From the NCBI GenBank assembly GCA_031256825.1, contig JAIRPV010000010.1:1-64000 (forward strand): a DNA stretch of 64,000 nt, given 5' to 3'. Shown here piece by piece: positions 30,889 to 40,499 of the stretch; position 1 is the first letter of the stretch, and every line of letters begins with the position of its first letter. This DNA is from Oscillospiraceae bacterium (GTDB taxonomy: Bacteria; Bacillota; Clostridia; Oscillospirales; Acutalibacteraceae). The position numbers and the translations under genes were made by a program. The notes under the pieces are model-generated. The model was given only the letters and a program-made list of their open reading frames with translations, did no database searches and was not told the origin of the DNA.

Positions 30889-33035
30889 TTCTGGCAAAGT
30901 CCGCCGGGTTTTGCTTCGGGGTGAAGCGCGCCGTTGAAATGACGGAAGAGCGCCTGCGGCAGGGCGCAAAGGTCTGCCTGCTCGGGGAACTCATCCACAA
31001 CCGGCAGGTGACGGCGGAGCTTTGCGCGCGCGGCGCGCGCGTTGTGCGCTCCCCCGAGGAGTGCCTGCCCGGCGAGGTGCTGATTGTGCGCGCGCACGGC
31101 ATACCAAAAAAAGTTTCGCAAACGATTGGCCGGCTGGGCCTGGAATGCTGCGACGCCACCTGCCCGTTCGTGGCAAATATACACAAAATTGTCGCGGAAC
31201 AGTCCGGGCAAACGATCGTCACCCTCATCGCGGGGGATCCAACCCATCCGGAGGTCATTGGCATAAAGAGCTATGCCAACGGGCCGGCCTATGTGGTGCA
31301 AAGCGCCGCCGCTCTCGAAAAATTGTTCGATCAAATGCCCGAGTTGCTTTATTCGACAATTATCGCGGTCTCCCAAACGACATTTCGCGCAGAAGAATGG
31401 AAAAAAAGTTTAGAAATCTTAAAAAAACTCTGTACAAACGCGAAAATTTTTGATACAATATGTTATGCGACCCAGTATCGGCAGGAAGAAGCGCGAACCC
31501 TCGCGCAATCCTGCGACGCGATGGTGATCATCGGCGATCAACTGAGTTCCAATACCGGCAAACTGCGGGCGGTGTGCGAAGAGCTTTGCCCCTCCTTTTT
31601 GATTGAAGGGCAGGCACAGATATTGCGGCACGCAAAGGAGCTTTCCTCTTTCCGCACCATCGGCTGCACGGCGGGCGCGTCCACCCCGGCGCGCACAATA
31701 AAGGAGGTACTGTCAACCATGTCCGATCTGACCAACGAAGCCATTCTCACGGAAGTCCCCGAGGCATCCCCCGCCCCCGTTGAAGAAACCCCTGCGCAAC
31801 AGGCCGCACAACAAAACCCGGCGGAAGAAGCGCCGGAAGCCACAGCGCCGGAAGCCGCAGCGCCGGAAGCCGCAGCGCCGGAGGAAGAACCTGCCGCCGA
31901 AGAAGCGGAGGACTTCTCCACCGAGCTGGAGGCCAATTTGCAGCGCATGAGCACCGATCAAAAAGTGAAGGGCATCGTCACAGCTGTTAACCCGTCTGAA
32001 ATCCAGGTGGATATCGGGCGCAAACAAACGGGCTATGTGTCCGCCGCGGAATACAGCAACGACCCCAACGCCGACCCCTCAAAGGAGCTGAAAATCGGCG
32101 ACGTGCTGGATCTGATCATCATGAAGACCAACGACGCCGAAGGCACCGTGCAGCTTTCCAAAAAGAAGTTCGACGCGGGCCAGAGCTGGACCAATATCCT
32201 GAAGGCGGAAGAAGAGGGCGAAACGCTGGAAGGCAAAGTCATCGACGTCATCAAAGGCGGCGTGCTGGTTATGACTGGCGGCGTGCGCGTTTTTGTGCCC
32301 GCTTCGCTCACAGGGCTGCCCCGCAGCGATAATCTCGAGACCCTGCGCGGCCAGCAGGTGCGCTTCCGCGTGATCGAAATCAACAAACCGCGCCGCCGCG
32401 CCGTGGGCAGTATCCGCGCCGTGGCGCAGGCCGAGCGCAAGGCCGCCGAACGCGGATTCTGGGAGACCGCGGAACCCGGCAAAGTCTATGCCGGCAAAGT
32501 GAAATCCCTCGTTACCTACGGCGCGTTTGTCGATATCGGCGGGCTGGACGGCATGGTGCATATCAGCGAGATGAGCTGGAACCGCATCAAGCATCCGTCC
32601 GAAGTGATGAACGTTGGCGACGAAGTTGAGGTGTACATCAAATCGCTTGACCCCGAAAAGAAGAAAATTTCGCTGGGATACCGCAAGGCCGAAGACAACC
32701 CCTGGGAGATCATGCGCACGCAATACCCGGTGGACTCCGTTGCGGAAGTTACCATCGTCAGTTTCACCGCCTTCGGGGCGTTCGCAAAGGTGATCCCCGG
32801 CGTAGACGGGTTGATCCATATTTCTCAGATCGCCGATCGGCGCGTTGAAAAACCGCAGGAGGAGCTGACGATTGGCCAGCAGGTCAGGGCAAAGATTGTG
32901 GGCATCGACTTCGACAAAAAGCGCGTCAGCCTGTCCATCCGCGCGCTGCTCGAAGAGGAAGCGCCTGTGGCTGAGCCGTTCCCGGAAGAGCCGGAAGAAG
33001 ACGAGGTCGTCGCTTCTTCCAACAGCGAAGACTAA
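30879..33035 (+). CDS. ispH: Fused 4-hydroxy-3-methylbut-2-enyl diphosphate reductase / ribosomal protein S1
   Basis: A 718-residue fusion. Residues 1 to about 280 are IspH, the last enzyme of the MEP isoprenoid pathway, with the three iron-sulfur cysteines in [17 protein letters not shown] and IGCTAGAST, and the VRAHGIP motif. An Ala/Glu/Pro-rich linker (about 290-345) leads to four S1 RNA-binding domains, as in the Clostridia IspH-RpsA fusions. The S1 part binds mRNA on the ribosome. The start is ATG 30879 with GGAGG 7 bases upstream. An AAGGAGG sits before an in-frame ATG (31719, MSDLTNEAI), so the S1 part might also be made alone. Confidence 0.94.
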   Translation: MPIILAKSAGFCFGVKRAVEMTEERLRQGAKVCLLGELIHNRQVTAELCARGARVVRSPEECLPGEVLIVRAHGIPKKVSQTIGRLGLECCDATCPFVANIHKIVAEQSGQTIVTLIAGDPTHPEVIGIKSYANGPAYVVQSAAALEKLFDQMPELLYSTIIAVSQTTFRAEEWKKSLEILKKLCTNAKIFDTICYATQYRQEEARTLAQSCDAMVIIGDQLSSNTGKLRAVCEELCPSFLIEGQAQILRHAKELSSFRTIGCTAGASTPARTIKEVLSTMSDLTNEAILTEVPEASPAPVEETPAQQAAQQNPAEEAPEATAPEAAAPEAAAPEEEPAAEEAEDFSTELEANLQRMSTDQKVKGIVTAVNPSEIQVDIGRKQTGYVSAAEYSNDPNADPSKELKIGDVLDLIIMKTNDAEGTVQLSKKKFDAGQSWTNILKAEEEGETLEGKVIDVIKGGVLVMTGGVRVFVPASLTGLPRSDNLETLRGQQVRFRVIEINKPRRRAVGSIRAVAQAERKAAERGFWETAEPGKVYAGKVKSLVTYGAFVDIGGLDGMVHISEMSWNRIKHPSEVMNVGDEVEVYIKSLDPEKKKISLGYRKAEDNPWEIMRTQYPVDSVAEVTIVSFTAFGAFAKVIPGVDGLIHISQIADRRVEKPQEELTIGQQVRAKIVGIDFDKKRVSLSIRALLEEEAPVAEPFPEEPEEDEVVASSNSED

Positions 33036-33050
33036 CCGCCGCAAACAATG

Positions 33051-33085
33051 CGCCGCAGAGGAAATTTCCCCTGCGGCGTTTTTTT
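33051..33085 (+). terminator. Terminator after ispH-rpsA
   Basis: CGCCGCAG (33051-33058) pairs with CTGCGGCG (33071-33078) and is followed by seven T (33079-33085). Confidence 0.92.
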
Positions 33086-33107
33086 GCGCGCAAACGCGAT
33101 TCCCCTG

Positions 33108-34283
33108 TCAGTGGTGGAACAGCCGGATCCCTGTGAACGCCATGACCAGGCCCAGGCGGTCGGCGGTCTCAATGACCAGGTCGTCGCGGATTGAGCCGCC
33201 CGGCTGGGCAATATAGCGCACGCCGGAACGGGCCGCGCGCTCCACATTGTCGCCAAAGGGGAAAAACGCATCGCTGCCCAGCGCCACGCCCTCCATTCCG
33301 TCCAGCCATGCCCGCTTTTCTTCGGGAGAAAGCGCTTCCGGCCGCGCCGTGAAATATTCCCGCCATTTGTCTTCGTCCAATACGTCGCGCTCGTTGCCGG
33401 AAACGTAAAGATCCACCACGGTATCCACAAACGGGCGGCCCAAATCGCTCCGCAGGGGCAGCCCCAGCACCTTCGGGTGCTGCCGCAGCCGCCAGTTATC
33501 GGCTTTGTCGCCCGCCAGGCGCGTGCAATGGATGCGGCTTTGCTGCCCGGCGCCCACGCCGATGGCCTGCCCATCCGCCACATAGCAGACCGAATTCGAC
33601 TGGGTGTATTTGAGTATGATCAGCGACAAAATCAAATCGCGCAGCGCGCTTTCCGGCATGTCCTGATTTTTAGTAACGATTTTTTGCAGCAAGCCGCTGT
33701 CGATGCGCAGCTCGTTGCGCCCCTGCTCGAATGTGACCCCGAAGACCTGTTTATGTTCCACAGGCGCGGGCTGGTATGCCGGATCGATCTCCACAATATT
33801 ATAGCCGCCCTTGCGCTTTGATTTCAGCACCGCGAACGCGTCGTCATCGTAACCGGGGGCAATGATGCCATCGGTCACCTCGTGCTGTATCAGCTTTGCC
33901 GTTGCGAGATCGCAAACGTCGCTCAGGGCAATCCAGTCCCCAAAGGCGCTCATGCGATCGGCCCCGCGCGCGCGGGCGTAGGCGCAGGCCAGCGGGCTGA
34001 GCGCCATGCCCTCGGCCCAGTAGATTTTGCGCAGCACGTCGCTCAGCGGCAAACCAACCGCCGCGCCCGCCGGGCTGACATGCTTGAACGAAGCGGCGGC
34101 GGGCAGGCCTGTGGCGGCCTTGAGTTCTCGCACAAGCTGCCAGCCGTTGAGCGCGTCAAGAAAATTGATATAGCCCGGGCGGCCGTTGCGCACGGCAAGG
34201 GGCAGTTCGCCGCCGTTTTCCATAAAAACGCGCGCGGGCGACTGGTTGGGGTTGCAGCCGTATTTCAGTTGAAACTCCTGCAT
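33108..34283 (-). CDS. AICAR formyltransferase, stand-alone (PurH C-terminal domain only)
   Basis: A 391-residue protein that matches only the AICAR transformylase part of Pur[39 protein letters not shown], the [36 protein letters not shown] block and PGGSIRDD near the end. It would add the formyl group from 10-formyl-THF to AICAR in purine synthesis. The N-terminal IMP cyclohydrolase (MGS-like) domain of normal PurH is absent, so a separate cyclohydrolase is needed elsewhere. Start 34283 (GAGAATGTG upstream) begins at the typical MQEFQLKYG. The neighbouring genes are not of purine synthesis. Confidence 0.9.
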   Translation of the reverse strand: MQEFQLKYGCNPNQSPARVFMENGGELPLAVRNGRPGYINFLDALNGWQLVRELKAATGLPAAASFKHVSPAGAAVGLPLSDVLRKIYWAEGMALSPLACAYARARGADRMSAFGDWIALSDVCDLATAKLIQHEVTDGIIAPGYDDDAFAVLKSKRKGGYNIVEIDPAYQPAPVEHKQVFGVTFEQGRNELRIDSGLLQKIVTKNQDMPESALRDLILSLIILKYTQSNSVCYVADGQAIGVGAGQQSRIHCTRLAGDKADNWRLRQHPKVLGLPLRSDLGRPFVDTVVDLYVSGNERDVLDEDKWREYFTARPEALSPEEKRAWLDGMEGVALGSDAFFPFGDNVERAARSGVRYIAQPGGSIRDDLVIETADRLGLVMAFTGIRLFHH

Positions 34284-34327
34284 CACATTCTCCAATCTTG
34301 ATAGGTATTCGTCTTTTCGCACCGACT

Positions 34328-34873
34328 TCAAAGGGGGCGGTCCAGCCGCGCCGCTTTCAGTGTTTCGGTGATAAACCCGTGCTTCCCGGCCAAATATTTT
34401 TCCCGCCCGGGGTCGAAGGGGCATTCCGCCGCAAGGCGCAGTTTTTGCGCTTCGTAGGCTCGCGCGGCCTCGGGGTGGGCGTTAAGATAATCGCGGAACG
34501 CAAGATAGCCGCGCCAATCTTCGCTGTCCGCGCCCACAACGTGGATAAAATGCGTCACAATCCCGTTCGGGCGCGTATAATCGCCCACGGCAAAGGTCAG
34601 CGAGTTTTCGTTCAGCCAGCCGCGCCGCAAAAATCCTGCGGCCTCCAGCGCGGGGCTAAGCGCCTCGATTGCGCTGACATCCGTCACCGCCACGGCAATA
34701 TCCAAAATGGGCTTGGCCATAATCGCGGGCACCGCCGTGCTGCCCACATGCTGAATATCCACTGCCGCCGCGCCAAAAATCGCCCATAACCGCCGAATGG
34801 TTTCAGCGGCCAACGCCTCCCATTCAGGGTCGTGGGGCGCCAGCGCAACAGTGCCGCGCGCAAGCCCCAGCAT
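34328..34873 (-). CDS. GrpB family protein (UPF0157, nucleotidyltransferase-like fold)
   Basis: A 181-residue GrpB-family protein. The signature HVGSTAVPAIMAKPILDIAV (about 42-61) contains the G-S plus D-x-D-like pattern of the nucleotidyltransferase fold, and the later RPNGIVTHFIHVV and FRDYLNAHPEAARAYEAQK blocks are typical. The function of the family is not established; some members are fused to dephospho-CoA kinase. The start at 34873 follows GGAGGTGC. It has its own promoter, and the -10 region of that promoter is duplicated in its leader. Confidence 0.88.
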   Translation of the reverse strand: MLGLARGTVALAPHDPEWEALAAETIRRLWAIFGAAAVDIQHVGSTAVPAIMAKPILDIAVAVTDVSAIEALSPALEAAGFLRRGWLNENSLTFAVGDYTRPNGIVTHFIHVVGADSEDWRGYLAFRDYLNAHPEAARAYEAQKLRLAAECPFDPGREKYLAGKHGFITETLKAARLDRPL

Positions 34874-34885
34874 AGAAGCACCTCC

Positions 34886-34985
34886 GGCTGTATTTATTTT
34901 AACACACCTGCGGTGAGCAGTTCGTCACCGGCGACTGCTTCGCAAAATCATACCTCGCCAATCTGGCTGTATTTATTTTAACACA
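34886..34985. repeat. 21-bp direct repeat in the grpB leader
   Basis: The 21 bases that include the promoter -10 box (beginning GGCTGTATTTATTTTAACAC) occur at 34886-34906 and 34965-34985. The copies are identical and 79 bases apart. The downstream copy lacks a matching -35 box. Confidence 0.8.
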
Positions 34986-35003
34986 AGGATTTTTTCCTGT
35001 CAA
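34975..35003 (-). promoter_or_regulatory. Promoter of the grpB-like gene
   Basis: TTGACA (35003-34998), 17 bases, TAAAAT (34980-34975) on the minus strand. Confidence 0.75.
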
Positions 35004-35009
35004 GAGGGT

Positions 35010-35579
35010 TTAGCAGCAGGGAATCAAATCGCCGCCAAAACAGTCGCAGCACTGATCGGCGCACCACAACCCCAGGCAGATCTTGCAGCAACCGCTGCCA
35101 TCGTCGTCGTTGCGCCGCCGTTCGCGGTAGCCGCCCTGCCGGTTGCCGCGCATTTGATCGTAGGCCGCGCGGTATTCGCCGTTGCCGGGGGCAAGCCGCG
35201 CCGCCTGCGCAAAATTGCGCTCGGCTTCTTCGAGCCAGCCCCTGCCCCGCTGGGCGCAGCCTTTCAAATAATACCACTCCGCGCCGCGCTGCGCCGCCGC
35301 TATGCCGTCGAGCAGCGTGAGCGCATCGTCGTAGCGGCCCGCCGAAAGCTGCCGCCGGATATCCGAAAACTCGGGGGCGGTTCGCCAGCCGCCGTCGCTG
35401 TTTTCATAGCTGCCCCGGCCCGCCCCGCGCGCCAAAACGATGCTGTCGTAAGCGTCGTTGAGTTCTTCCACGCGGCGGGGGCTGCCCTCGTATTCGCGCA
35501 GAAGCCTGCGGTATTGTTCCCGCACCGTGGCCTCGTCGGCGCCCTGCGGCAGATGCAAAACTTCATATGGATTTTTCAT
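35010..35579 (-). CDS. DnaJ-domain protein with Cys-rich tail, HPD motif missing
   Basis: A 189-residue protein. It begins with a J-domain-like helix pair (NPYEVLHLPQGADEATVREQYRRLLREYE), but the HPD tripeptide that stimulates DnaK is absent, so it is a degenerate J domain. A TPR-like middle follows (AAQRGAEWYYLKGCAQRGRGWLEEAERNFAQAARLAPGN), then an Arg/Gly/Asp-rich linker and a tail with nine cysteines in the last 29 residues (CCKICLGLWCADQCCDCFGG and the final CC). The tail could bind metal or the membrane. It overlaps the upstream DUF5685 gene by 17 bases, so the pair is translationally coupled and likely acts together. Confidence 0.75.
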   Translation of the reverse strand: MKNPYEVLHLPQGADEATVREQYRRLLREYEGSPRRVEELNDAYDSIVLARGAGRGSYENSDGGWRTAPEFSDIRRQLSAGRYDDALTLLDGIAAAQRGAEWYYLKGCAQRGRGWLEEAERNFAQAARLAPGNGEYRAAYDQMRGNRQGGYRERRRNDDDGSGCCKICLGLWCADQCCDCFGGDLIPCC

Positions 35580-36402
35580 AACCTTCCCCCTTTTGCGTTA
35601 CGCTTCTTTCCATCTGTTCCAGCCCCGGCAACAGAATATTTTCTAAAATCGAACGAAAATGCACAAAATTGCCCGCCCCGCAAAGCGCGCGCCATTCCTC
35701 CGCCAGTTCGCCCGCCGTTGCGGCAAGCAGTTCCTCCGCCTCGCGGGGATCCCGACCGGCGGCCCGCAGCGCGTTAAAGCGCTTTCGCTTTTTGTCTTTG
35801 TCGTAATCATCTGCCGCGTCGACCAGGTATACCCAGCGGCCCAGCAGATAACCCAGACGATAAAAGCCGCTGTTGGCCAGGGCGCAAAGCTGCCCCAGGC
35901 CGTGCGCCGAAGGATGCGCGCACGAATCCAGCCCGGGGGGGTCTTGTTCCACGAGCCGCTGCGCGGCCATGGCCGTGCGGATCAGCTTCGCGGCCTGCGG
36001 CGCGCGTTTGGCTGCGCGGCGGCCCGCCAGCGAAAAAAATATCCCCGGCAGCGCCCAGGCCAATTTGCCCGGCAGGCCGCTGTCGGCCATGTTGTCCTGC
36101 CATTTGGCGCGGGCCAGCAGCAACGATACGTCGGCGGCCCGATCCAGTTCCGCGCAGCATTCCAGCTTCAGGCAGCGTTTGGCCGGGTTGATACTGCAAT
36201 GCCCTTTGCGGAAGCCGGGGCAGTCTTCCCGCGAAGAGAGCGCCAACAGCGCGAAGAATGTCATATCGTAGGTGAGCGCAAGCCGCCCCAGCGGGCCATA
36301 CCGCCGCCCCAGCGCGCGGCACAAAGAGCAATACACGCCGCGATAAAGCGCAAAGTCGCCACAGGTCAGGCTGGGCTTGTGGATGCGGACATAGCCAAAC
36401 AC
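35563..36402 (-). CDS. DUF5685 family protein
   Basis: A 279-residue protein of the DUF5685 type, recognisable from the start FGYVRIHKPSLTCGDFALYRGVYCSLCRALGRRYG. It has a set of conserved cysteines (CSLC, then CPGFRKGHC, NPAKRCLKLECC), which suggests an iron-sulfur or zinc site. The remainder is helical (AARAKWQD, AKLIRTAMAAQRLVE). No function is known to me. I place the start at the GTG 36402 because the family begins there and AAGGGGG lies upstream; an ATG 93 bases further 5' is less likely. It is coupled to the DnaJ-like gene. Confidence 0.78.
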   Translation of the reverse strand: MFGYVRIHKPSLTCGDFALYRGVYCSLCRALGRRYGPLGRLALTYDMTFFALLALSSREDCPGFRKGHCSINPAKRCLKLECCAELDRAADVSLLLARAKWQDNMADSGLPGKLAWALPGIFFSLAGRRAAKRAPQAAKLIRTAMAAQRLVEQDPPGLDSCAHPSAHGLGQLCALANSGFYRLGYLLGRWVYLVDAADDYDKDKKRKRFNALRAAGRDPREAEELLAATAGELAEEWRALCGAGNFVHFRSILENILLPGLEQMERSVTQKGEGYEKSI

Positions 36403-36493
36403 GGCGGCGCCCCCTTGCTGTGAATCCGGGTTCTTATGTTTAGTATACAACATTTGGCCGCCTGAACGGTGAACGGATTGTAAAATTTTTGCC

Positions 36494-36517
36494 AAAAGCC
36501 CCCGCGGCGGCGGGGGC
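36494..36517 (-). terminator. Terminator after the collagen-like protein gene
   Basis: On the minus strand GCCCCCGC (36517-36510) pairs with GCGGGGGC (36505-36498), followed by TTTTGGCAAAAATTTT. The first T-run is four long. Confidence 0.75.
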
Positions 36518-36567
36518 CTCTGGCCTCAGAAAGCGGGCTGGCAGTGGTTTCCGCCTGCCGGGCAACG

Positions 36568-37935
36568 CTAAAAATTTTCGTCGGTATAAATTTGCGTTAC
36601 CCAGACGGAAACCCTTTCGTTTTTATTGGAGACAAACAGACGGATCTCGTGCAGCGACCACTGGAAGGTGAGCGGATCGCGCTGCCGCAACAGGGTGATA
36701 TGCGTTTCTCTGCTGCTGCCATATACCAGATCGTCGAAGACGAGCGCGCTCTTTAGCTCATAGTCGTCATACTTGCTGGCTTGATTGGCGCCGTCGCGCA
36801 CCGTGGAGCGCCGCAGATCAATCAGCAGCGGGGCGCTTTCCGGCATGAGGGTAAGCCTTACGCCGGAACCGTTGTGGCTCACGCGGAGGATCACGTGGTC
36901 AATCAAAATATCCATTTGGGAGCCATTCACGCTGAGATTGGCGTTATAGGGTTGAATATTGGGGTTTGGCCCGGGGGCGCCGGTTGGCCCCTGCGGGCCT
37001 CGCAGGCCCATATTCCCCTGTGGGCCGGTGGGGCCGGTTGGGCCAGTTGGCCCCAGAATTTTCCCAACATCCTCCCAGGCGCTTCCCGTCCAAACATATA
37101 ACGAGCCGTTGACCAGATATCCGTCGCCGATATTGCCGGAGGGCTGGTTCGCAACCAGAGTCGCTTCGTCAGGGTAAGAGCCTTTGATGGTCACGCTGGT
37201 GCCATTCGTTCCCGTTGGCCCGGCCGGGCCGGTTGGCCCCATTGGGCCGGTCGCGCCGGTTGGCCCTGTTGGCCCCGGATCGCCCTGCGGCCCCTCGAAA
37301 CCGGCGTTGCCCGGCGCTCCTTCTGGCCCGCGTTCCCCCTGGGGGCCTTGCCGCCCTTCCGGCCCGGCGCAGCCCATCGGCCCCTGCGGCCCTTGCGGGC
37401 CCGTGGGGCCGGGTTTGCCCTGCGGCCCGGGGTCGCCCTGAAGACCGGGCGGGCCCTCGAAGCCCGTCTCGCCGACAGGGCCTTGCGGACCCCTCGGCCC
37501 GGCGGGGCCGGGATCTCCCTGCGGGCCAACGGGGCCTCGCGGCCCGATCGGGCCCATCACGCCGGGATTGCCCTTGATGCCCTGCGTGCCGGGGCAGCCG
37601 GGATCGCCCTTCGGCCCCGCGTCGCCGCGCACGCCCATGGGGCCGGGCAAACCAACCGGGCCTGCCGGGCCGGGAGGCCCCGCCGGCCCCTGGCAGCCGG
37701 GCGCACCCTGCGGGCCGGGTTCCCCCGCAGGGCCTTGCGGGCCGCGCGCGCCGGGCTGGCCTGCCGGGCCTTGCGGCCCCTGCGGCCCAACCGGCCCCTG
37801 GTCGCCCTTCACAGGGCAGGCGTATTGATGAGCCTGGGCCGTGTTTGCGGGCGGGTTGCATCCTGTGATATCGCAGTGCGCGCAAGCGCCATAACCGTAA
37901 TAATATGGGTACTGGTAATCGGTAAGATTGCTCAT
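36568..37935 (-). CDS. Collagen-like repeat protein (BclA-type exosporium/surface protein)
   Basis: A 455-residue protein. A short N-terminal part ([22 protein letters not shown], with [13 protein letters not shown]) leads to a long run of about 70 Gly-X-Y triplets, many GPQ, GPT and GPA, interrupted by a globular insert ([21 protein letters not shown] to VGKILG, with a [10 protein letters not shown] strand). A second, shorter Gly-X-Y run follows, then a C-terminal domain of about 130 residues with beta character. Trimeric collagen-like proteins of this kind coat Bacillus and Clostridium spores. Start 37935 has AGGAGAG at 7 bases. I found no sigma-A promoter upstream, which fits late sporulation control but does not prove it. 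Confidence 0.85.
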   Translation of the reverse strand: MSNLTDYQYPYYYGYGACAHCDITGCNPPANTAQAHQYACPVKGDQGPVGPQGPQGPAGQPGARGPQGPAGEPGPQGAPGCQGPAGPPGPAGPVGLPGPMGVRGDAGPKGDPGCPGTQGIKGNPGVMGPIGPRGPVGPQGDPGPAGPRGPQGPVGETGFEGPPGLQGDPGPQGKPGPTGPQGPQGPMGCAGPEGRQGPQGERGPEGAPGNAGFEGPQGDPGPTGPTGATGPMGPTGPAGPTGTNGTSVTIKGSYPDEATLVANQPSGNIGDGYLVNGSLYVWTGSAWEDVGKILGPTGPTGPTGPQGNMGLRGPQGPTGAPGPNPNIQPYNANLSVNGSQMDILIDHVILRVSHNGSGVRLTLMPESAPLLIDLRRSTVRDGANQASKYDDYELKSALVFDDLVYGSSRETHITLLRQRDPLTFQWSLHEIRLFVSNKNERVSVWVTQIYTDENF

Positions 37936-38160
37936 GTGCATCTCTCCTGTTGAAATTTTTCGGGTCATGTTCGGCCCTGCTAACAGTGTATCGAGCCAAG
38001 CCTTCGGCAGCGCGCAACAAAACGCGCGCCGCTGTTGAGTAACAAACACACAAAGCAATCTGTGCCGGGGAAGCGCAAAGCGCCCCCATTGGCGCAAGGG
38101 AGCGCTGGACGGTTCTTTTGGTTGTTTCAAACTATCTTCAGAACAAGCGCGGCAAAGACG

Positions 38161-39504
38161 TTACTGCCTCCCGGTATTCTGCATATGGCGGGCCGCTTCC
38201 AGCAGCCCATCCCGCGTATTCTCCGCCCGCCCTTCGAGCACCTCTTCCAGCAGCGCGCCCAGCGCGCGCCCGAGCGCGGGGCCGCGCAGCCCCAGCGGCA
38301 GCAAGTCGTTGCCGTTGACGGCCAGCTGCTTGCGCGTTACGCAGGCACCCTCGCGGCTCAGGCGCAGGATCTCTTCCCGCATGGGCGCGTAGGCCGCCAG
38401 CCGGTACCGTTTTCCCGGCGCTTGCGCCAAAATATCCGCGCGGGTCAGCTCCAGCAGTTCCAGCAGCGCCTCTTCGCCGAATTGCCCCAGCAGCCGCTTG
38501 ATGCGCTTTGGTTCCGGATGTTCCAGAATGCGCAGCTCGTGGTTCTGAATCAGCAAACAGGCGGTCTCCGTCAATTTTTTCGGGCACTTGAGCTGCGCAA
38601 AAATCTCCCGGGCAATGCGCTCGCTCGCGGCGGGATGCCCATGGAAATGCCCCTGCCCGTTTTCCATAAAAAAACGCTCCGGTTTGCCGCTATCGTGCAG
38701 CAGCGCCGCCCAGCGCAGAAGCGGCTCCGGCGGAATCGCGCCCACGGCGGCGCAGGTGTGCCCCCAAATGTCGTAGCAATGCCAGGGGGTGTGCTGCTCA
38801 AACCCGTCGAGCGGCTCCAGCTGCGGCAACAGGGTAAAAATCACCGCCTTATGCTCCAAAAGCACGCGCCGCGCATCCGGCCCGCAAAGCAGCCTGGTCA
38901 GTTCCTTCTGCGCGCGCTCCGCCGCAACATAACGCAAAGCGCCGCGCCATTGCGCCACCGCTTGGGCCGTGTTTTTTTCCAAGGAAAACCCCAGCGCCGC
39001 GCTGAAGCGCAGCGCACGCAAGATGCGCAGCGCGTCTTCCTCAAAGCGGCGGCCGGGATCGCCCACGCAGCGCAAAATTTTGTTTCGCAGATCGCCCGCG
39101 CCGTCGTAGGGATCCGCCAACCCCCGCGCCGGGTGATACGCCATGGCGTTGACCGTGAAATCCCGGCGGCCTAGGTCGGCGGCCAGGTCATCCGTAAACG
39201 AAACGCTGTCCGGCCGCCGGTGATCGCTATAGGCGCCATCCAGCCGGAACGTTGTAATTTCGACGGGGTGGTGATCGATCACCGCCGTCACTGTGCCGTG
39301 GGCAAGGCCTGTGCCAATGACTTCGATCCCCGCCAGGGCCTGCCGGGCCTCTTGCGGCGTTGCGCCGGTGCAAATATCCCAGTCCTCCGGAACACGCCCA
39401 AGCAGCGCGTCGCGCACGCATCCGCCAACCAGATAGGCCGCGTGCCCCGCCGCTTCCAGCCGGGCAAGAATCTCCTGCACATAGGGCGGCGTGGTGATGG
39501 TCAT
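38161..39504 (-). CDS. cca: CCA tRNA nucleotidyltransferase
   Basis: A 447-residue class II CCA-adding enzyme. The nucleotidyltransferase head has AYLVGGCVRDALLGRVPEDWDICTGA, with the DxD metal ligands, then RRDFTVNAMAYH, GDPGRRFEEDALRILRALRFSAALGF, and an HD-type domain (AALLHDSGKPE) that makes it the phosphatase-carrying bacterial type. It repairs or adds the CCA end of tRNAs. The start ATG overlaps the dus stop (ATGA). It ends the glycogen-phosphatase-dus run of genes; the link to glycogen is likely just operon drift. A weak hairpin lies after the stop. Confidence 0.94.
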   Translation of the reverse strand: MTITTPPYVQEILARLEAAGHAAYLVGGCVRDALLGRVPEDWDICTGATPQEARQALAGIEVIGTGLAHGTVTAVIDHHPVEITTFRLDGAYSDHRRPDSVSFTDDLAADLGRRDFTVNAMAYHPARGLADPYDGAGDLRNKILRCVGDPGRRFEEDALRILRALRFSAALGFSLEKNTAQAVAQWRGALRYVAAERAQKELTRLLCGPDARRVLLEHKAVIFTLLPQLEPLDGFEQHTPWHCYDIWGHTCAAVGAIPPEPLLRWAALLHDSGKPERFFMENGQGHFHGHPAASERIAREIFAQLKCPKKLTETACLLIQNHELRILEHPEPKRIKRLLGQFGEEALLELLELTRADILAQAPGKRYRLAAYAPMREEILRLSREGACVTRKQLAVNGNDLLPLGLRGPALGRALGALLEEVLEGRAENTRDGLLEAARHMQNTGRQ

Positions 39505-40499
39505 GTCAGCAGCATCCCCGCAATCTCTTCCAGTTCTTCGTAGCGCGATACCGATACAATTTTTCCCCGCAGGGCAGCCGCGCCCCGCAGGCCTTTCATA
39601 TACCAGGCGGCGTGCTTGCGGGCTTCGCGCATGCCAATATAGTCGCCCTTGTATTCGCACAGCAGCCGCACATGCCGCAGCATGGCCCGCAGGCGCTGTT
39701 CGGCGCATGGCTCCTGCCACGGTTCCCCGCGCAAAAAGGCGCCCAGCCGCGCAAACACCCAGGGGCTGCCCTGCGCCGCGCGGCCAATCATCAAAGCGTC
39801 GCAGCCGGTGTGCGCCAGCATCGCCCGGGCCGAAGCGCCGTCCGTCACGTCGCCGTTGCCGATCACCGGAATGCGCACCGCCTGCTTTACGTCGCGAATG
39901 ATATCCAGATCCACCGGCGGCGCATACATTTGCGCGCGCACGCGCCCGTGCACCGTGATCCAGGCGGCCCCAGCGGCTTCGCAGCGCTTTGCAACCGCAA
40001 CCGCGTTGCGCGACGAGCCATCCCAGCCCGCGCGCAGCTTCACGCTCACAGGCACGGCCCCCGCCGCAGCCTGAACGGCGGCGCGCACGATGGCTTCCGC
40101 CAGTTCCGGCGTTTTCATCAGCGCCGCGCCCGAACCATGCCCGGCAACTTTGTGAGCCGGGCAGCCCATGTTGAGGTCAATAAAAGCGGGCCCGTGCTCC
40201 AGCGCGGCCTCCACAGCCTTCGGGAAGGTATGCGGCTCTTTGCCGAACAACTGGATGCCGCAGGGCTGCTCCGCCGGGTGAAGCGCCATCAGCTCCCGCG
40301 ATTTGCGGTCGCCGCAAAAAATCCCCATGGCGCTGACCATTTCGGTGCAGCAAAACGCCGCGCCCGCTTCCATGCAAAGCTCGCGCATGGCGCGATCCGA
40401 AACGCCCGCCATCGGCGCAAAACAGCAGGCAGCAGGCGGGGCGAACCCGCTTTCCGCCTCCTGCCTTACGTCCACTGGGCGTCCTCCAGTTCTTTCCAT
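39501..40499 (-). CDS. tRNA-dihydrouridine synthase
   Basis: A 332-residue FMN enzyme that reduces uridines in the D-loop of tRNA. It has APMAGVSDRAMRELCMEAGAA, IDLNMGCPAHKVAGHGSGAALM with the active-site cysteine, VSVKLRAGWD, ITVHGRVRAQMYAPPVD and VIGNGDVTDGASA. The N-terminal 20 residues are an extra, Gly/Arg-rich extension. Two starts have a good site, ATG 40499 (GAGGAG 8 bases before) and GTG 40475 (GGAGG 7 bases before); I kept the longer. It overlaps the phosphatase stop and cca start, forming a coupled cluster. The dusA/dusB/dusC type is not resolved. Confidence 0.92.
   Translation of the reverse strand: MERTGGRPVDVRQEAESGFAPPAACCFAPMAGVSDRAMRELCMEAGAAFCCTEMVSAMGIFCGDRKSRELMALHPAEQPCGIQLFGKEPHTFPKAVEAALEHGPAFIDLNMGCPAHKVAGHGSGAALMKTPELAEAIVRAAVQAAAGAVPVSVKLRAGWDGSSRNAVAVAKRCEAAGAAWITVHGRVRAQMYAPPVDLDIIRDVKQAVRIPVIGNGDVTDGASARAMLAHTGCDALMIGRAAQGSPWVFARLGAFLRGEPWQEPCAEQRLRAMLRHVRLLCEYKGDYIGMREARKHAAWYMKGLRGAAALRGKIVSVSRYEELEEIAGMLLT

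Noticed and set aside
38040-38160. Terminator after cca and sigma-A promoter for the collagen-like gene
   Set aside because: The hairpin-like bases near 38082-38100 have short arms and a poor T-run, and no -10/-35 pair with proper spacing was found; sporulation sigma boxes could not be assigned with confidence.
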